From: Clostridia bacterium
GTDB lineage: Bacteria > Bacillota > Clostridia > UBA1381
DNA length: 64,000 nucleotides
Direction of reading: 5' to 3'
NCBI GenBank assembly: GCA_017443895.1
Contig: JAFSXU010000043.1
Span: forward strand, 24,443 to 88,442
The notes under the pieces were generated by a model that worked only from the letters and a program-made list of their open reading frames with translations, had not been told where the DNA came from and made no database searches. Position numbers and translations under genes: made by a program. Below are positions 33,168 to 42,908 of this stretch, in pieces. The stretch's first letter is position 1. Each line of letters begins with the position of its first letter.

Positions 33168-33179
33168 TGTAAATTTACA
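33168..33179. promoter_or_regulatory. Palindrome in the DUF4830/DUF378 divergent region
   Basis: TGTAAATTTACA is a perfect 12-bp palindrome just before the AAAGGAG of the DUF378 gene. It resembles an operator, but the regulator is unknown. Confidence 0.3.
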
Positions 33180-33197
33180 AAAAGGAGTTGATTCTTA

Positions 33198-33419
33198 ATG
33201 AATAGCAATGGAATGAACAACACTGCATTGATTTTGGTTATTCTCGGTGCAATAAACTGGCTTTTAATAGGCCTGTTCAGTTTTGACCTTGTCGGCTCAA
33301 TCTTAGGCGGACAATTATCCGTACTTGCAAGGATAGTCTTTGTAATTGTCGGCATTGCTGGCTTGTGGTCAATCAATCTTTTATTTAAGGATAAGGTGCC
33401 AAGACACGATCATGCCTGA
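33198..33419 (+). CDS. DUF378 (YuzA-like) small membrane protein
   Basis: This 73-residue protein has two hydrophobic helices (about 8-28 and 39-62). LILGAINWLLIGLFSFDLVG-type sequence is typical of the DUF378 family found across Firmicutes. The function is unknown. AAAGGAG precedes the ATG by 12 bases. It stands alone, divergent from the DUF4830 gene and ending at a bidirectional terminator. Confidence 0.85.
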   Translation: MNSNGMNNTALILVILGAINWLLIGLFSFDLVGSILGGQLSVLARIVFVIVGIAGLWSINLLFKDKVPRHDHA

Positions 33420-33453
33420 ATCCGTTTTAGGCTATTGTATTTAGCTAAGAACG

Positions 33454-33501
33454 CAAAACTCACCACTCGGAGTATACACATACACCGTCGGGTGAGTTTT
33501 G
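33454..33501. terminator. Bidirectional terminator between DUF378 and GH53 genes
   Basis: CAAAACTCACC pairs perfectly with GGTGAGTTTTG across a 26-base loop with weak internal pairing. Confidence 0.7.
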
Positions 33502-33530
33502 TTTGTTCATACTTTATTTCGGTTACATTC

Positions 33531-36041
33531 CTACTGTGCCACCTTTGCGATAGGCGTCTGGGAAGAATCCCAAAGCATCAGCTTGTGTGTACCCAAAGGT
33601 ACCGTTGCATCTACCTTGATTTTTCCGTCATTATCTGCGCCGTTTTTAACAACTACATCATTAAGCCCTCCGTCATCGTCATATGTTGCTACATATAAAA
33701 TAACATCTTTTGCGCTCATACTTGCGCCGTTTATAGGTGTAACATTTATCGCTATTACATTATCATTTGTATTCTGTGTTATCTTTACCTTATCCTTATA
33801 CTGAGGCGTTGGCTCTAACACATTATCACTTGATAGCAAGGTTTGAGTTACACAAATTTTCGGTATTGCATACTGCACTGTCCAGCTCACACTGCCACCT
33901 CTTACAAAGCCCATTGAAACACTGCCAAGACTACCCTCGCCAAGCTCCGTATCCTTTAACACCTCTGTTCCGTCAACAAGCAAACTTACAAGTGTATCGG
34001 TTTTTGAATTTATGACTGCTTTAATGCTTGTTGTTTTACCGTTACAGCCTGTTTTTATGGCATTTTGACTGTATGTTGCACCGCCGTCCAAGCTATAGAA
34101 CATACTATATGTGCCATTATAGCCAATTGTGAGTTTATCGCCCAGCTTAATATATGCATAGTTTGTAGTTCTTCCGGTACTGCTTGCGACATAGAAATCA
34201 GTCTCATATGTAACAAGCGCATTATCAGATACATCAAAGGTCTTTGTCACACTGCCCGTCATATTATTATCCGCATACAAGCCGTAGGTTGAATTTATTG
34301 TCGGAATTGCAAGCGAATTACCGTTTAATTTCCAATCCTCTATATCGGCATTACTCCAAGCAGTATCAATTCCACGCTCATAAAGCGTTGTGGCTTTGGG
34401 AAGCTCTACTGTTCTTATGGCATTTTGAGTTTCCTTATACAGTCCTACACTTGATATTGCCTTTCCCATAAAATCAAACAATGTGGTATTCTCAACTACA
34501 TTTGACTGTACATAATCCCCGTTTTCCGATATCGCCCAGCCTACAAGGTTATTGCCGTATTTATCCTCTACATGGATTTTTAACGGATCCCAATAAAGTA
34601 TTCCAAGACAGTTAGCCGAAAGTTTCATATAGTTTATAAACTCCGCCATAAAGCCCTTATGTCCCGACTGTGTATCGGGATAAATTTCCTTATATGCGTC
34701 AATATTAAAGAGCTGACCGTCATATCCGTCCTTTTTCTTATCAGTCCAGTTATAGCCAACCTCCATTATCATTACGGGCTTATCGTAAAGGCTTGATAAT
34801 TCATTTACTCTGTCTTTACATACAGATGCGGTCTGTACTGTCCATGACGGATAATACGAAATTCCTGTTACATCCCATTTTCCGCCCGCATTTTTATATG
34901 CATCATACCACCATTTATGGTTTCCTGCATTTGAATACTGGAAATTGCCGTCGCTTGCAAGATGCATAATTACCTGCGTCTTGTTATCCGACACCTCCTT
35001 TACCGCATCATAGCCACGGTTTAAGATTGTTGCAAGTGCGCCAAAATTTGCATCATACCAAACATTTTTATCGTTTGACTCATACTCAATTCCGTATGTT
35101 GATGTGTTGAAAAATGCGCCAAAGCTACCTGCAAACGGCATAAACATACCGCCGTTTATCTCATTACCCAATGACACATACTCAGGTAATGTTCCCTGCT
35201 CCTTCAGCTTTGTCATAACGGACTTTGTGTAATTGTACACGCAATCAGAAAGCGCGGATATGATTTCAGACTTCTGTGAAGCTGTCATTGACTTTAGGAA
35301 TGAAAGGCTCTCAATATCATAGCCCAGCTTTGTTTTAATTTCCGATACCCAATCGCTTGGTATTCTCTGTCTTTCGCCGTTTGACCAGTAATCGGAATAG
35401 TTAAATGTAAAGACTATATCCATACCGTTTGCCTTTGCCTCTTTTGCAAGGTTTAGGCAGTCTTGCTCGTCCTGATAGCCTTCTGGTAAATAATATGTTC
35501 CGTCACCATGCCCCTTGCCCGGTGTGTTTGACAAACGGATACGGCATGAATTCATACCCATGGATGCCAAATACTCAATCGGGTTTACTTCATTTCCCGA
35601 CAAATCATAGTATTTACCGCCCTTGTCGTTTATAATGGTATACTCTGAAATATCACCGCCGTTTAAAAATTCATACTCCGATGTTGAAACAGCCTTTACA
35701 TTGCTTATTGATGCATCCCCTGTGCCGTCATTATACAAGCCGTACTCAATCTCGCCGTCGGCTGTGTACACGCTCCTTACAACAATATCCTGTCCGCTTG
35801 TTTCGGTGCTTTTTGGCAGTGCGCTCATACCCGTTGTTGAGCCTGATGATTTTGCCCACATATAACATTCCCCGTCAACCGATGAATTTTCATATGTCGC
35901 CTCAATATTGTAGTAGCCCGGTACAAGCCCTGTTATCTTTCCCGAATATGTATTTTGGGCAAGCGTGTTCGGGCATACGCTCATCATCATTGCTCCGCAC
36001 ACACTAAAACCAAGTATTTTCTTTAATATCTTACTTTTCAT
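33531..36041 (-). CDS. Secreted GH53 endo-beta-1,4-galactanase, multidomain
   Basis: This 836-residue exported enzyme has a signal peptide (about 1-28) and a beta-sandwich (about 30-120) that may bind carbohydrate. A GH53 barrel follows (about 125-470), then a LamG-like domain (about 555-720) and a C-terminal beta domain (about 730-836). The acid/base Glu294 is in SLGNEINGG and the nucleophile Glu427 in VMIMEVGYNW. It should cut beta-1,4-galactan side chains of pectin outside the cell. No sortase or SLH anchor is seen. The ATG at 36041 follows AGAGGA; a longer frame lacks a site. Confidence 0.9.
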   Translation of the reverse strand: MKSKILKKILGFSVCGAMMMSVCPNTLAQNTYSGKITGLVPGYYNIEATYENSSVDGECYMWAKSSGSTTGMSALPKSTETSGQDIVVRSVYTADGEIEYGLYNDGTGDASISNVKAVSTSEYEFLNGGDISEYTIINDKGGKYYDLSGNEVNPIEYLASMGMNSCRIRLSNTPGKGHGDGTYYLPEGYQDEQDCLNLAKEAKANGMDIVFTFNYSDYWSNGERQRIPSDWVSEIKTKLGYDIESLSFLKSMTASQKSEIISALSDCVYNYTKSVMTKLKEQGTLPEYVSLGNEINGGMFMPFAGSFGAFFNTSTYGIEYESNDKNVWYDANFGALATILNRGYDAVKEVSDNKTQVIMHLASDGNFQYSNAGNHKWWYDAYKNAGGKWDVTGISYYPSWTVQTASVCKDRVNELSSLYDKPVMIMEVGYNWTDKKKDGYDGQLFNIDAYKEIYPDTQSGHKGFMAEFINYMKLSANCLGILYWDPLKIHVEDKYGNNLVGWAISENGDYVQSNVVENTTLFDFMGKAISSVGLYKETQNAIRTVELPKATTLYERGIDTAWSNADIEDWKLNGNSLAIPTINSTYGLYADNNMTGSVTKTFDVSDNALVTYETDFYVASSTGRTTNYAYIKLGDKLTIGYNGTYSMFYSLDGGATYSQNAIKTGCNGKTTSIKAVINSKTDTLVSLLVDGTEVLKDTELGEGSLGSVSMGFVRGGSVSWTVQYAIPKICVTQTLLSSDNVLEPTPQYKDKVKITQNTNDNVIAINVTPINGASMSAKDVILYVATYDDDGGLNDVVVKNGADNDGKIKVDATVPLGTHKLMLWDSSQTPIAKVAQ

Positions 36042-36060
36042 AATGTATTCCTCTCTACAA

Positions 36061-36085
36061 GTTGTGTATATTATCATTATACAAC
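36061..36085. promoter_or_regulatory. Operator-like dyad overlapping the GH53 -10 region
   Basis: GTTGTGTATA and TATACAAC are inverted around TTATCAT, and the minus strand reads TATAAT within the dyad. A poor -35 suggests that the galactanase promoter needs an activator. Both points are inferred. Confidence 0.4.
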
Positions 36086-36177
36086 ATTTTCTTTTGTTTT
36101 TATTAGACTTTTTTAGTGATTTTATTACCCATTATTCGTTTTAAATAAAAAGTTATATATATGATATTTTTTTGTAA

Positions 36178-36206
36178 TTGAACAAAAGCGATATTACTGA
36201 TACAAT
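36178..36206 (+). promoter_or_regulatory. Promoter of the SulP transporter gene
   Basis: TTGAAC (36178-36183) and TACAAT (36201-36206) with a 17-base spacer, 35 bases before the ATG. Confidence 0.65.
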
Positions 36207-36241
36207 TAGGCTATATAACTATTTATGAGAGGGATTTAGCT

Positions 36242-37876
36242 ATGATAAAAAAATACATATGGGATTTAAAAACGGAATTTCGTGGTTATAATGGAAAAGC
36301 ACTGTCCGCAGATATTATGGCAGGCTTAACCGTGGCTGCAGTTGCCCTTCCGCTTGCCTTAGCATTTGGCGTGTCCTCGGGCGCAGATGCGGCATCGGGA
36401 CTTATAACGGCAATTTTTGCAGGTATTTTCATCGGATTTTTGGGCGGTGCCTCATATCAGATTTCAGGACCTACGGGAGCTATGGCAACTATTCTTGTGT
36501 CATTATCGGCACAGTACGGCATGGGCGGAGTCTTAACGGCAGGCCTGCTTGCAGGTATCGTTATAATAATTGCAGCCGTGCTAAAGGCAGGAAAGTTAGT
36601 TTCGTTTATACCTCAGCCTGTTATAACAGGCTTTACATCGGGAATTGCAATTATAATCGCCTTAGGACAGATTGATAATTTTTTCGGCACACATTCAGAG
36701 GGTGCAGATGCAATAAGAAAGCTTATATCGTATACACAGCTTGGGTTCTCGCCCGATTTATGGACAATGATATTCGGAATTATAGTGGTTTTGATTATTG
36801 TAATATATCCTAAAAAGCTACAATCCATTATCCCCTCGTCCCTTGCATCAATTGTAATCGTTCTTATAATCAATATGGTAATGTTTAAAACTCCTGTTGT
36901 AAAAGAAGTTGGAGACATTCCAAAAACGCTTATAACAAAGAACAGTCTGCTGTTTACAGGTATTCCTGTAAGTCAGATAAACCACCTTATTCTGCCTGCT
37001 GTATCTATTGCGATACTTGGTATGATAGAGTCACTCCTGTGCGGTGCCTCGGCAGGCAAAATGAAGCATGAAAAGCTTGATGCAACCCGTGAGCTTATGG
37101 CGCAGGGTATAGGAAACATCATAATACCGCTCTTTGGCGGTATTCCTGCAACGGCGGCTATTGCAAGAACATCGGTTGCAATAAAGGCAGGCGGCAGGAC
37201 AAGACTGGTATCGGTTTTCCACTCAATAACACTTATACTGTCAATGTTCTTACTTGGCTCTGTTATGGGCAGAATACCGTTATCGGCACTTGCAGGCGTG
37301 CTTATGGTTACGGCATGGCGCATGAACGACTGGGAGGCAATAAAAAGAATTTTTAAAAACAAAATAAAGACCTCAATCGGAATGTTTTTGGTTACCATGT
37401 GCGCAACGGTCGTATTTGACCTTACAATTGCAATAGCGGTAGGCGTTATATTTGCAATGGTATTCTTTGTAATCAAAAGCACACATTTAAGAGTTTCAAT
37501 AAGCAGAGTTGACCCTAACCGCCTTATCGGTAAGGGCATAAACGGTAATCACAAAAACACACTTGTTGTATATATGTCAGGACCAATGTTTTTCGGTACA
37601 CAGGAGATACTTACAAAGGCATTATACGAGGCAGGCGAATACGATGCGGTAATATTCTCAATGCTTGGCGTACCCACCATTGACCAGAGCGCAATAATCG
37701 AAATGGAGGATTTGGTAAACGAGTTTCGTGACTCACAAATCCGGCCGATGTTCTGCGGTGTTCAACAGCATGTAATGGATATGATGATCCGTGACGGATT
37801 TGTTGAATCGGTTGGCGATGAATGTTTTGTTTGGGACACAATAGAGGCTTTGAAATATTTAGAAACAAATAAATAG
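36242..37876 (+). CDS. SulP-family anion transporter with STAS domain
   Basis: This 544-residue protein has about 12-14 membrane helices (20-420) with the family signatures DIMAGLTVAAVALPLALAFG and SGPTGAMATI. A cytosolic STAS domain follows (about 440-540: VVYMSGPMFFGTQEI...DQSAI). SulP proteins carry sulfate, bicarbonate or other anions with H+ or Na+; the substrate cannot be told. GAGAGGG precedes the ATG. No sulfur-assimilation or carbonic-anhydrase gene is adjacent. The gene ends at a GGGGCTGT hairpin next to repeat copy B. Confidence 0.93.
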   Translation: MIKKYIWDLKTEFRGYNGKALSADIMAGLTVAAVALPLALAFGVSSGADAASGLITAIFAGIFIGFLGGASYQISGPTGAMATILVSLSAQYGMGGVLTAGLLAGIVIIIAAVLKAGKLVSFIPQPVITGFTSGIAIIIALGQIDNFFGTHSEGADAIRKLISYTQLGFSPDLWTMIFGIIVVLIIVIYPKKLQSIIPSSLASIVIVLIINMVMFKTPVVKEVGDIPKTLITKNSLLFTGIPVSQINHLILPAVSIAILGMIESLLCGASAGKMKHEKLDATRELMAQGIGNIIIPLFGGIPATAAIARTSVAIKAGGRTRLVSVFHSITLILSMFLLGSVMGRIPLSALAGVLMVTAWRMNDWEAIKRIFKNKIKTSIGMFLVTMCATVVFDLTIAIAVGVIFAMVFFVIKSTHLRVSISRVDPNRLIGKGINGNHKNTLVVYMSGPMFFGTQEILTKALYEAGEYDAVIFSMLGVPTIDQSAIIEMEDLVNEFRDSQIRPMFCGVQQHVMDMMIRDGFVESVGDECFVWDTIEALKYLETNK

Positions 37877-37881
37877 TAAAG

Positions 37882-37915
37882 AGGGGCTGTTGCGTTAAAA
37901 ATGCATACAGCCCTG
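37882..37915 (+). terminator. Terminator-like hairpin after the SulP gene
   Basis: GGGCTGT and ACAGCCC pair around an AT-rich loop, with additional TGCG/TGCA pairing. The T tract is weak. The same GGGGCTGTTGCA motif recurs at the far side of the neighbouring repeat element. Confidence 0.55.
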
Positions 37916-37958
37916 TATTGTCTAAGAAATAATATTTTTGATTTATCCGTTTTGGATA

Positions 37959-38230
37959 TAAATTTTGGTTTAGCGGGGTAATTTTGATTAAATGAATAAT
38001 GAATGATGAATAATGAATAATTATGGTGGAAAAATCTCCGATTTTTCTATAATATGGCGGTTGGGGGTAAATTTTGATTTATGTGTGTTAATGGGTATTG
38101 TTATTGTAGGGCAGGGGCTTGCTCCTGCCGTATCCCCGATAACGCATATTTGGAAAGGTTGGAGCAAGCCCCAACCCTACAACCCACACCAATTTACGAT
38201 TTTTTAAATGATACGCTAAACCAAAATTTA
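37959..38230. mobile_element. Miniature inverted-repeat element, copy B (272 bp)
   Basis: The ends are perfect 17-bp inverted repeats (TAAATTTTGGTTTAGCG). The core holds GTAGGGCAGGGGCTTGCTCC...GGAGCAAGCCCCAACCCTAC and ends with the shared block ACCAATTTACGATTTT. It fills the 369-base gap between the convergent SulP and spoIIIAH genes. It encodes no protein. Confidence 0.75.
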
Positions 38231-38245
38231 GTGCAACAGCCTATT

Positions 38246-38845
38246 TTATTTTACCTCTATTATGCGAATGCAATTCATCGGCATATGTGTCTGAGATGCG
38301 ACAATCTCACATAATACCGTTACATCATTTTCCGAAAAACCGTCCTTTTTAACCGATATATTTGCAACATCGTCACTTATGTATGCACAAACCAAGTCAT
38401 AGCCCTTTGACTGTGCAAGGCTCTCAATTTCTGTTTCCTTTTCAACATTATCGGCGGTCTGTATAATCTTATCGCCCGCTTTTTTCCTCACATCTTCGTC
38501 AAAGCTCTCATTTGCGGCAGTCTGGTTTAATATTTCAAGCGCCTTTGACCTTGCCTCCTCACGCTCTAACCTTGCATTTTCAAAGTAGTTGCCGTCTGTG
38601 TCTTTTACCTCCTCGACATTGGCAGCATCGGATGCAGTTTCTTCTGCTTCCTCCGTATTTTCATCCGTAACCTCCTCAACATTACTTACAAACTGCGCCT
38701 CACCCAATTTCTTGCCCGTTTCTATATAGCTATCGCCGTCATTTACCCGTATTGTGTCCTGATACGACCAGTTCAGATACCCTGCCACTCCTATCAGGAT
38801 TACAAGCATTCCTGCCACAAGCTCCTTTTTCTTTAACACCATCAT
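38246..38845 (-). CDS. spoIIIAH: Stage III sporulation protein AH
   Basis: This 199-residue mother-cell protein has one N-terminal membrane helix. An acidic linker (about 60-90, many Glu) leads to the YscJ-like domain (about 95-199) that pairs with SpoIIQ of the forespore to form the feeding channel. The ATG at 38845 lies 9 bases after GGAGG. It is the last gene of the complete eight-gene spoIIIA operon. Confidence 0.93.
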   Translation of the reverse strand: MMVLKKKELVAGMLVILIGVAGYLNWSYQDTIRVNDGDSYIETGKKLGEAQFVSNVEEVTDENTEEAEETASDAANVEEVKDTDGNYFENARLEREEARSKALEILNQTAANESFDEDVRKKAGDKIIQTADNVEKETEIESLAQSKGYDLVCAYISDDVANISVKKDGFSENDVTVLCEIVASQTHMPMNCIRIIEVK

Positions 38846-38849
38846 AAAT

Positions 38850-39356
38850 TCAGTCCTCCTTTTTATAAATACATACTCTATGCGCACTTACATCTAAAAC
38901 CGCCGTAACAGCTCTTGAAATTGCACTTTTTACATGCACATCATCAGCGCCCGAAGCTGTTACTATCACACCTTTCACCCTCGGATATGTCTCCTTTATA
39001 ATCATAGGCTTACCGTCACTCATAACTGCTTTTTTATCCTCACTCTCCTCACTCCTGTCATTATTCCCCATACTGTTTGTCTTGGTTTCATATGCAATAT
39101 CCTTCCTTACGGTTTCGTAATAGGTTATCATAACCGACACATCTCCGACACCTTCAATTTGAGATAAAATATCGCTTAATCTTTTCTCATCATCAACCAC
39201 ATCATTTATCTCTTTATCAGTTTGTACACTCTTATCATTTTCCTGACCTTGAAAAGCTACCATAAGAGTTATACCAATTATAAATATTATAATTAAAAGC
39301 CTTATATGCTTGTTTTGGACTAATTTCTTTAATTCAAGTTTGTTTTTTTCATTCAT
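38850..39356 (-). CDS. spoIIIAG: Stage III sporulation protein AG
   Basis: This 168-residue protein has one membrane helix (about 18-37) and a ring-forming domain (about 55-168). VMITYYETVRKDIAYET and YPRVKGVIVTASGADDVHVKSAISRAVTAVL resemble secretion-ring proteins. SpoIIIAG forms the large ring of the mother cell-forespore channel. It overlaps spoIIIAF by 4 bases. Confidence 0.94.
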   Translation of the reverse strand: MNEKNKLELKKLVQNKHIRLLIIIFIIGITLMVAFQGQENDKSVQTDKEINDVVDDEKRLSDILSQIEGVGDVSVMITYYETVRKDIAYETKTNSMGNNDRSEESEDKKAVMSDGKPMIIKETYPRVKGVIVTASGADDVHVKSAISRAVTAVLDVSAHRVCIYKKED

Positions 39357-39787
39357 TCTACCACTTGCGCTCCGTAAATTTCGTATAGTCTTTGCCTTAT
39401 GGCATCATTTATATGTCCCCTGATTATTCTGATTTGCTCCACCTTTTCAATCTCGTTATTATCATTTACCGAAAGTGATACGCTAACATCTATATCATAG
39501 CCAAATTCACTTTTTACTCTTGTTTTTATATCATCACATATACGCCCCTCTAAATCATCTAAAACAAGCTCAGAGTATAGATTTTCATACTCCGATACCT
39601 CCATGTTATCATTTAGGTGCAAGCCAAAATCCGTTTTTAGTAAACTCATTATAGGCATTATAAGAGATGTTATTATAACAAGTCCGCAGATAAGCCGTAT
39701 GTACTTTGCCCAGTCTTTTGGGGACATATAAGTTGCAAATGCGGACAGGACTATGGTTACTGTTATTGTTAAAATATACGATTTCAT
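39353..39787 (-). CDS. spoIIIAF: Stage III sporulation protein AF
   Basis: This 144-residue protein has two N-terminal membrane helices (about 5-48) and a soluble ring-building domain. YMSPKDWAKYIRLICGLVIITSL is the family opening. It lies 3 bases after spoIIIAE and overlaps spoIIIAG by 4. Confidence 0.92.
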   Translation of the reverse strand: MKSYILTITVTIVLSAFATYMSPKDWAKYIRLICGLVIITSLIMPIMSLLKTDFGLHLNDNMEVSEYENLYSELVLDDLEGRICDDIKTRVKSEFGYDIDVSVSLSVNDNNEIEKVEQIRIIRGHINDAIRQRLYEIYGAQVVE

Positions 39788-39790
39788 AAT

Positions 39791-40855
39791 CTAAAACCCC
39801 GTTACAGCTAAAATTATTCCTATATCTATCATAAGCATTACCATCATCATAACAAGCACCGCAAAAATCAGTAAAATTGAGTCCGAGACCTCCCAAAGCA
39901 TTGCAGATATTTTTTTATCCGCTACAGGCTCGCAAAGTGCTGCGCCTGCCTTTAGAACAAGCTGGATAACAAATACCTTCAGTATCGGGACAAGGCATAT
40001 AACGCACATAGTTATAATTCCCGATACCCCGACCGCATTTTTAACAAGTCTTGTACCGCTTAGCACTGTATCTAAAGAATCCGATAAAAAGTTTCCGACT
40101 ATCGGCACAGTAGAGCCTACGGCAAATTTTATTGCCTTTGCGCTAAGGGCATCAAGCGACGGCGCACTTACTCCGTACAGTGCGGTTATGGTGGTAAATA
40201 AGGTTATAAGCGCTACCATAATCCATTTTGTAAGCGACTTTAAAACACGGCACAGATTTGTTACCCCCACCCTGTCATTTATATTGCCTACAACAGACAA
40301 AACGGCACTAAAGGTTATCATTGGGACCAAGCATTTTTCTATTACAAAGCTTATTACATACACCGTTGCAGATAACACAGGCGAAAAGGCAGAGCCTAAA
40401 ACCACGCTTCCGCAGGCAAACAATGTCATAATAAATACAGGCGTTAATTTATTTACAAATGCCGATACCGCACCGACAACATCATTTGCATAGCCCATGG
40501 ACATAGTAAAGCATTTAAGTGAGAGAGCACTCATAACGCAAAACGATATAAATTCGACCGTCTTTGATGTTTCATTGCTAAAACTGTCCGATAGTACTTT
40601 AACACTTCCCGATATAAGCGCAATAAAAATAATTGTTATTACATAGCCGATACTGTTTTTTATCTCATTGGTTAAAAGCTCGCCAAAGCGGTTTATTAAG
40701 GATATTGGGTTTAGTGAAAACCTTCCGCTTGTAACATCTTCAACCGTTTCGTTAAATATGGGAGTATCTGAAATTTTTGGTGCGGTATATGCAAGGGTTT
40801 TTGACGGGATAAGGAGTATTAAAAACAGCATAATACTACATACTGTTAATCGCAT
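39791..40855 (-). CDS. spoIIIAE: Stage III sporulation protein AE
   Basis: This 354-residue membrane protein has a signal-like N-terminus and about eight helices (85-354). It is the largest membrane part of the SpoIIIA-SpoIIQ channel. GGAGG lies 9 bases before the ATG, which is inside the end of spoIIIAD (20-base overlap). Confidence 0.93.
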   Translation of the reverse strand: MRLTVCSIMLFLILLIPSKTLAYTAPKISDTPIFNETVEDVTSGRFSLNPISLINRFGELLTNEIKNSIGYVITIIFIALISGSVKVLSDSFSNETSKTVEFISFCVMSALSLKCFTMSMGYANDVVGAVSAFVNKLTPVFIMTLFACGSVVLGSAFSPVLSATVYVISFVIEKCLVPMITFSAVLSVVGNINDRVGVTNLCRVLKSLTKWIMVALITLFTTITALYGVSAPSLDALSAKAIKFAVGSTVPIVGNFLSDSLDTVLSGTRLVKNAVGVSGIITMCVICLVPILKVFVIQLVLKAGAALCEPVADKKISAMLWEVSDSILLIFAVLVMMMVMLMIDIGIILAVTGF

Positions 40856-41231
40856 TTATACACACCTCCATAAACTCGGTAATTATCGGAAACGCCATAT
40901 ACAGTATTATGATTTTCCCCGTAAGCTCAACCTTTTTTGCTATCGCCCCTGCACCTGAGTCCTTTAAAAGCTCACAGGCAAATTCCATAAGATACGCAAT
41001 CCCGACAGCACGGATAATAAGCGTTATGTAGTCAAGGCGCAATGATGCAATATTTGATAACTCATACATTTTTGATACCAAACCGCTTAGCATAGTAACT
41101 ACGGTTGATAATATCAATATACATGTTACCATTGCGCAGATTAGTGCATACTCTTTTCTGTAGCTGTTTAAAAACACCGTAAGCACTCCGCCGCATATTG
41201 CATACGCTACAATTTTAAATGCCTCGTTCAT
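40836..41231 (-). CDS. spoIIIAD: Stage III sporulation protein AD
   Basis: This 131-residue membrane protein has about four helices and the SpoIIIAC/AD family sequence KEYALICAMVTCILIL. It probably forms the membrane core of the channel. It overlaps spoIIIAC by 4 bases and spoIIIAE by 20. Confidence 0.92.
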   Translation of the reverse strand: MNEAFKIVAYAICGGVLTVFLNSYRKEYALICAMVTCILILSTVVTMLSGLVSKMYELSNIASLRLDYITLIIRAVGIAYLMEFACELLKDSGAGAIAKKVELTGKIIILYMAFPIITEFMEVCINAINSM

Positions 41232-41422
41232 AGCCCGAAAATCTGCTTTATGTTATTGAATAAATCGCTTATCTCCTCCGTCAGCAAAAACAGTACAACC
41301 ACCAAACCTGCAATCGTTACAAGCAACGCTTGCTCGTCCCTGCCGGCACGGGATAAAAGCTGATTTATTACCGCCACAACTATCCCTACACCTGCCACCT
41401 GAAATATTAAATCAACATTCAT
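41228..41422 (-). CDS. spoIIIAC: Stage III sporulation protein AC
   Basis: This 64-residue protein has two helices. It begins MNVDLIFQVAGVGIVVAVIN and contains GRDEQALLVTIAGLVVV, both typical of SpoIIIAC. I use the ATG at 41422 because GAGG lies 7 bases upstream; the longer frame overlaps spoIIIAB and has no site. Confidence 0.93.
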   Translation of the reverse strand: MNVDLIFQVAGVGIVVAVINQLLSRAGRDEQALLVTIAGLVVVLFLLTEEISDLFNNIKQIFGL

Positions 41423-41430
41423 TTTTAACC

Positions 41431-41934
41431 TCACATTAGCATAATAACTATCAAAAGCCCTAATAAAACCGAGCACTTTTTATACAGTCCGCCTTTAATT
41501 TCACAATCCCGCTTTGCCTCTATCGCCAGAACATCGAGGCTTTGTATAATACCGTTTATACACCGTATTTCACTGTCCCTATCCAGCGTACCCAAGGTGT
41601 TTGCAAGGGGCAAAATTGCATTTATATCGTTGTCTTTTAAACACAGTCTGCTTTTATTATCCAAAAATGTCTTTTTCCATGCTTTTTTTATACCAAGCGT
41701 TTCCATACTTTTAGCAATCTCACAAAATATATCCTCACGCACAAGAGATTTATCCGCATTTATAAGCGCTTTTTTCAACTGCATATCAAATGACGAAATA
41801 TTTATTGCAAGATAGGATAGTGCATCATGAATATAGCATAAACTTTTATACCGTTCCTTTATAAATTTATCCACAAACAGACCCAAAGCACAAGACGCGC
41901 CAAACACCAAAACCGCACCAACTATCCGTATCAA
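41431..41934 (-). CDS. spoIIIAB: Stage III sporulation protein AB
   Basis: This 167-residue protein has a hydrophobic segment at each end and a helical middle. The GLFVDKFIKERYKSL opening and the GGLYKKCSVLLGLLIVIML end fit SpoIIIAB, a GspF-like assembly factor. It overlaps spoIIIAA by 4 bases. Confidence 0.92.
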   Translation of the reverse strand: MIRIVGAVLVFGASCALGLFVDKFIKERYKSLCYIHDALSYLAINISSFDMQLKKALINADKSLVREDIFCEIAKSMETLGIKKAWKKTFLDNKSRLCLKDNDINAILPLANTLGTLDRDSEIRCINGIIQSLDVLAIEAKRDCEIKGGLYKKCSVLLGLLIVIMLM

Positions 41935-42842
41935 ATAATTGTTACCTCCTCAACCGTACCCACGCCGTTTTTCTTGCTCATATTTATGATAACATCAAAG
42001 CAACCTAAGATTTTACGAGTATCGTTTTCTAAGCTCTCACTTCCGTGCATTGACGCAATTACAGCCACTCCGCACCTTTGCATTTTTAAAACCGCCTCTG
42101 TGTCTTGTTCAGTTCCAAGCTCGTCTGTAATTATGACCTGGGGCGACATTGACCTTAGCACCATTGACATTGCCATGTGCTTTGGTATACCTGAAATCAC
42201 ATCTGTTGACACACCTAAATCAAAGGCGCTTTTTCCCTCATGCATTGACGCAAGCTCAAACCTTTCATCGACCACGCATACCGAAAAACCAAGCTCGGAT
42301 AGGTTTCTTGCAATATCCCTTAGCATTGTTGTTTTTCCTGCACCCGGTGGGGATATGATGAGGGTATTTTTTATTTCAATTCCGTCGGTTATAAAATTGA
42401 GCACCTTGTCAGAAACTCCCACAACCTCATTTGCAAGCCTGTAATTTAGCGACGATATATCCTTTATATAGCTTACCTCGCCCCTTTTTATAACACCTGT
42501 TCCGCAAATACCTATTCTGTTTCCGCCGTTTACCGTTATAAATCCCTGTACAAGCTCATTTTTAACAGCATACATTGACGCTTCACTTATAAGCTCAATC
42601 GCAGTTTCCATATCCTTTTTTGTTACAAAAACCGACTCGGATACATTATCCGTTAAAACTCCGTGACGACTTATAAAAAATGTACCTGCGCCCGAATTTA
42701 TATACACGGGCTTGTCATAGGACAAATGTATCTGGTATACATTATCCATATTTATGCTATACATATACCGCCGTATATTATCGGGGATATAGTCTAAAAT
42801 TTTATTGGTCGCTATTTTTTTCACACAATTTGAAACATACAT
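41931..42842 (-). CDS. spoIIIAA: Stage III sporulation protein AA (secretion-type ATPase)
   Basis: This protein of about 303 residues is an AAA/GspE-like ATPase with Walker A SPPGAGKTTMLRD and Walker B VIITDELG. It is thought to power assembly or transport of the SpoIIIA channel. The ATG at 42842 has GAGGAGG 6 bases upstream; an in-frame ATG 5 codons earlier overlaps that site. It starts the operon. Confidence 0.95.
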   Translation of the reverse strand: MYVSNCVKKIATNKILDYIPDNIRRYMYSINMDNVYQIHLSYDKPVYINSGAGTFFISRHGVLTDNVSESVFVTKKDMETAIELISEASMYAVKNELVQGFITVNGGNRIGICGTGVIKRGEVSYIKDISSLNYRLANEVVGVSDKVLNFITDGIEIKNTLIISPPGAGKTTMLRDIARNLSELGFSVCVVDERFELASMHEGKSAFDLGVSTDVISGIPKHMAMSMVLRSMSPQVIITDELGTEQDTEAVLKMQRCGVAVIASMHGSESLENDTRKILGCFDVIINMSKKNGVGTVEEVTII

Positions 42843-42908
42843 TTTAATCCTCCTCATATCTTGTACATGCTTTATAATATTATTTCCGATTACTTTTTAG
42901 AACAAAAA

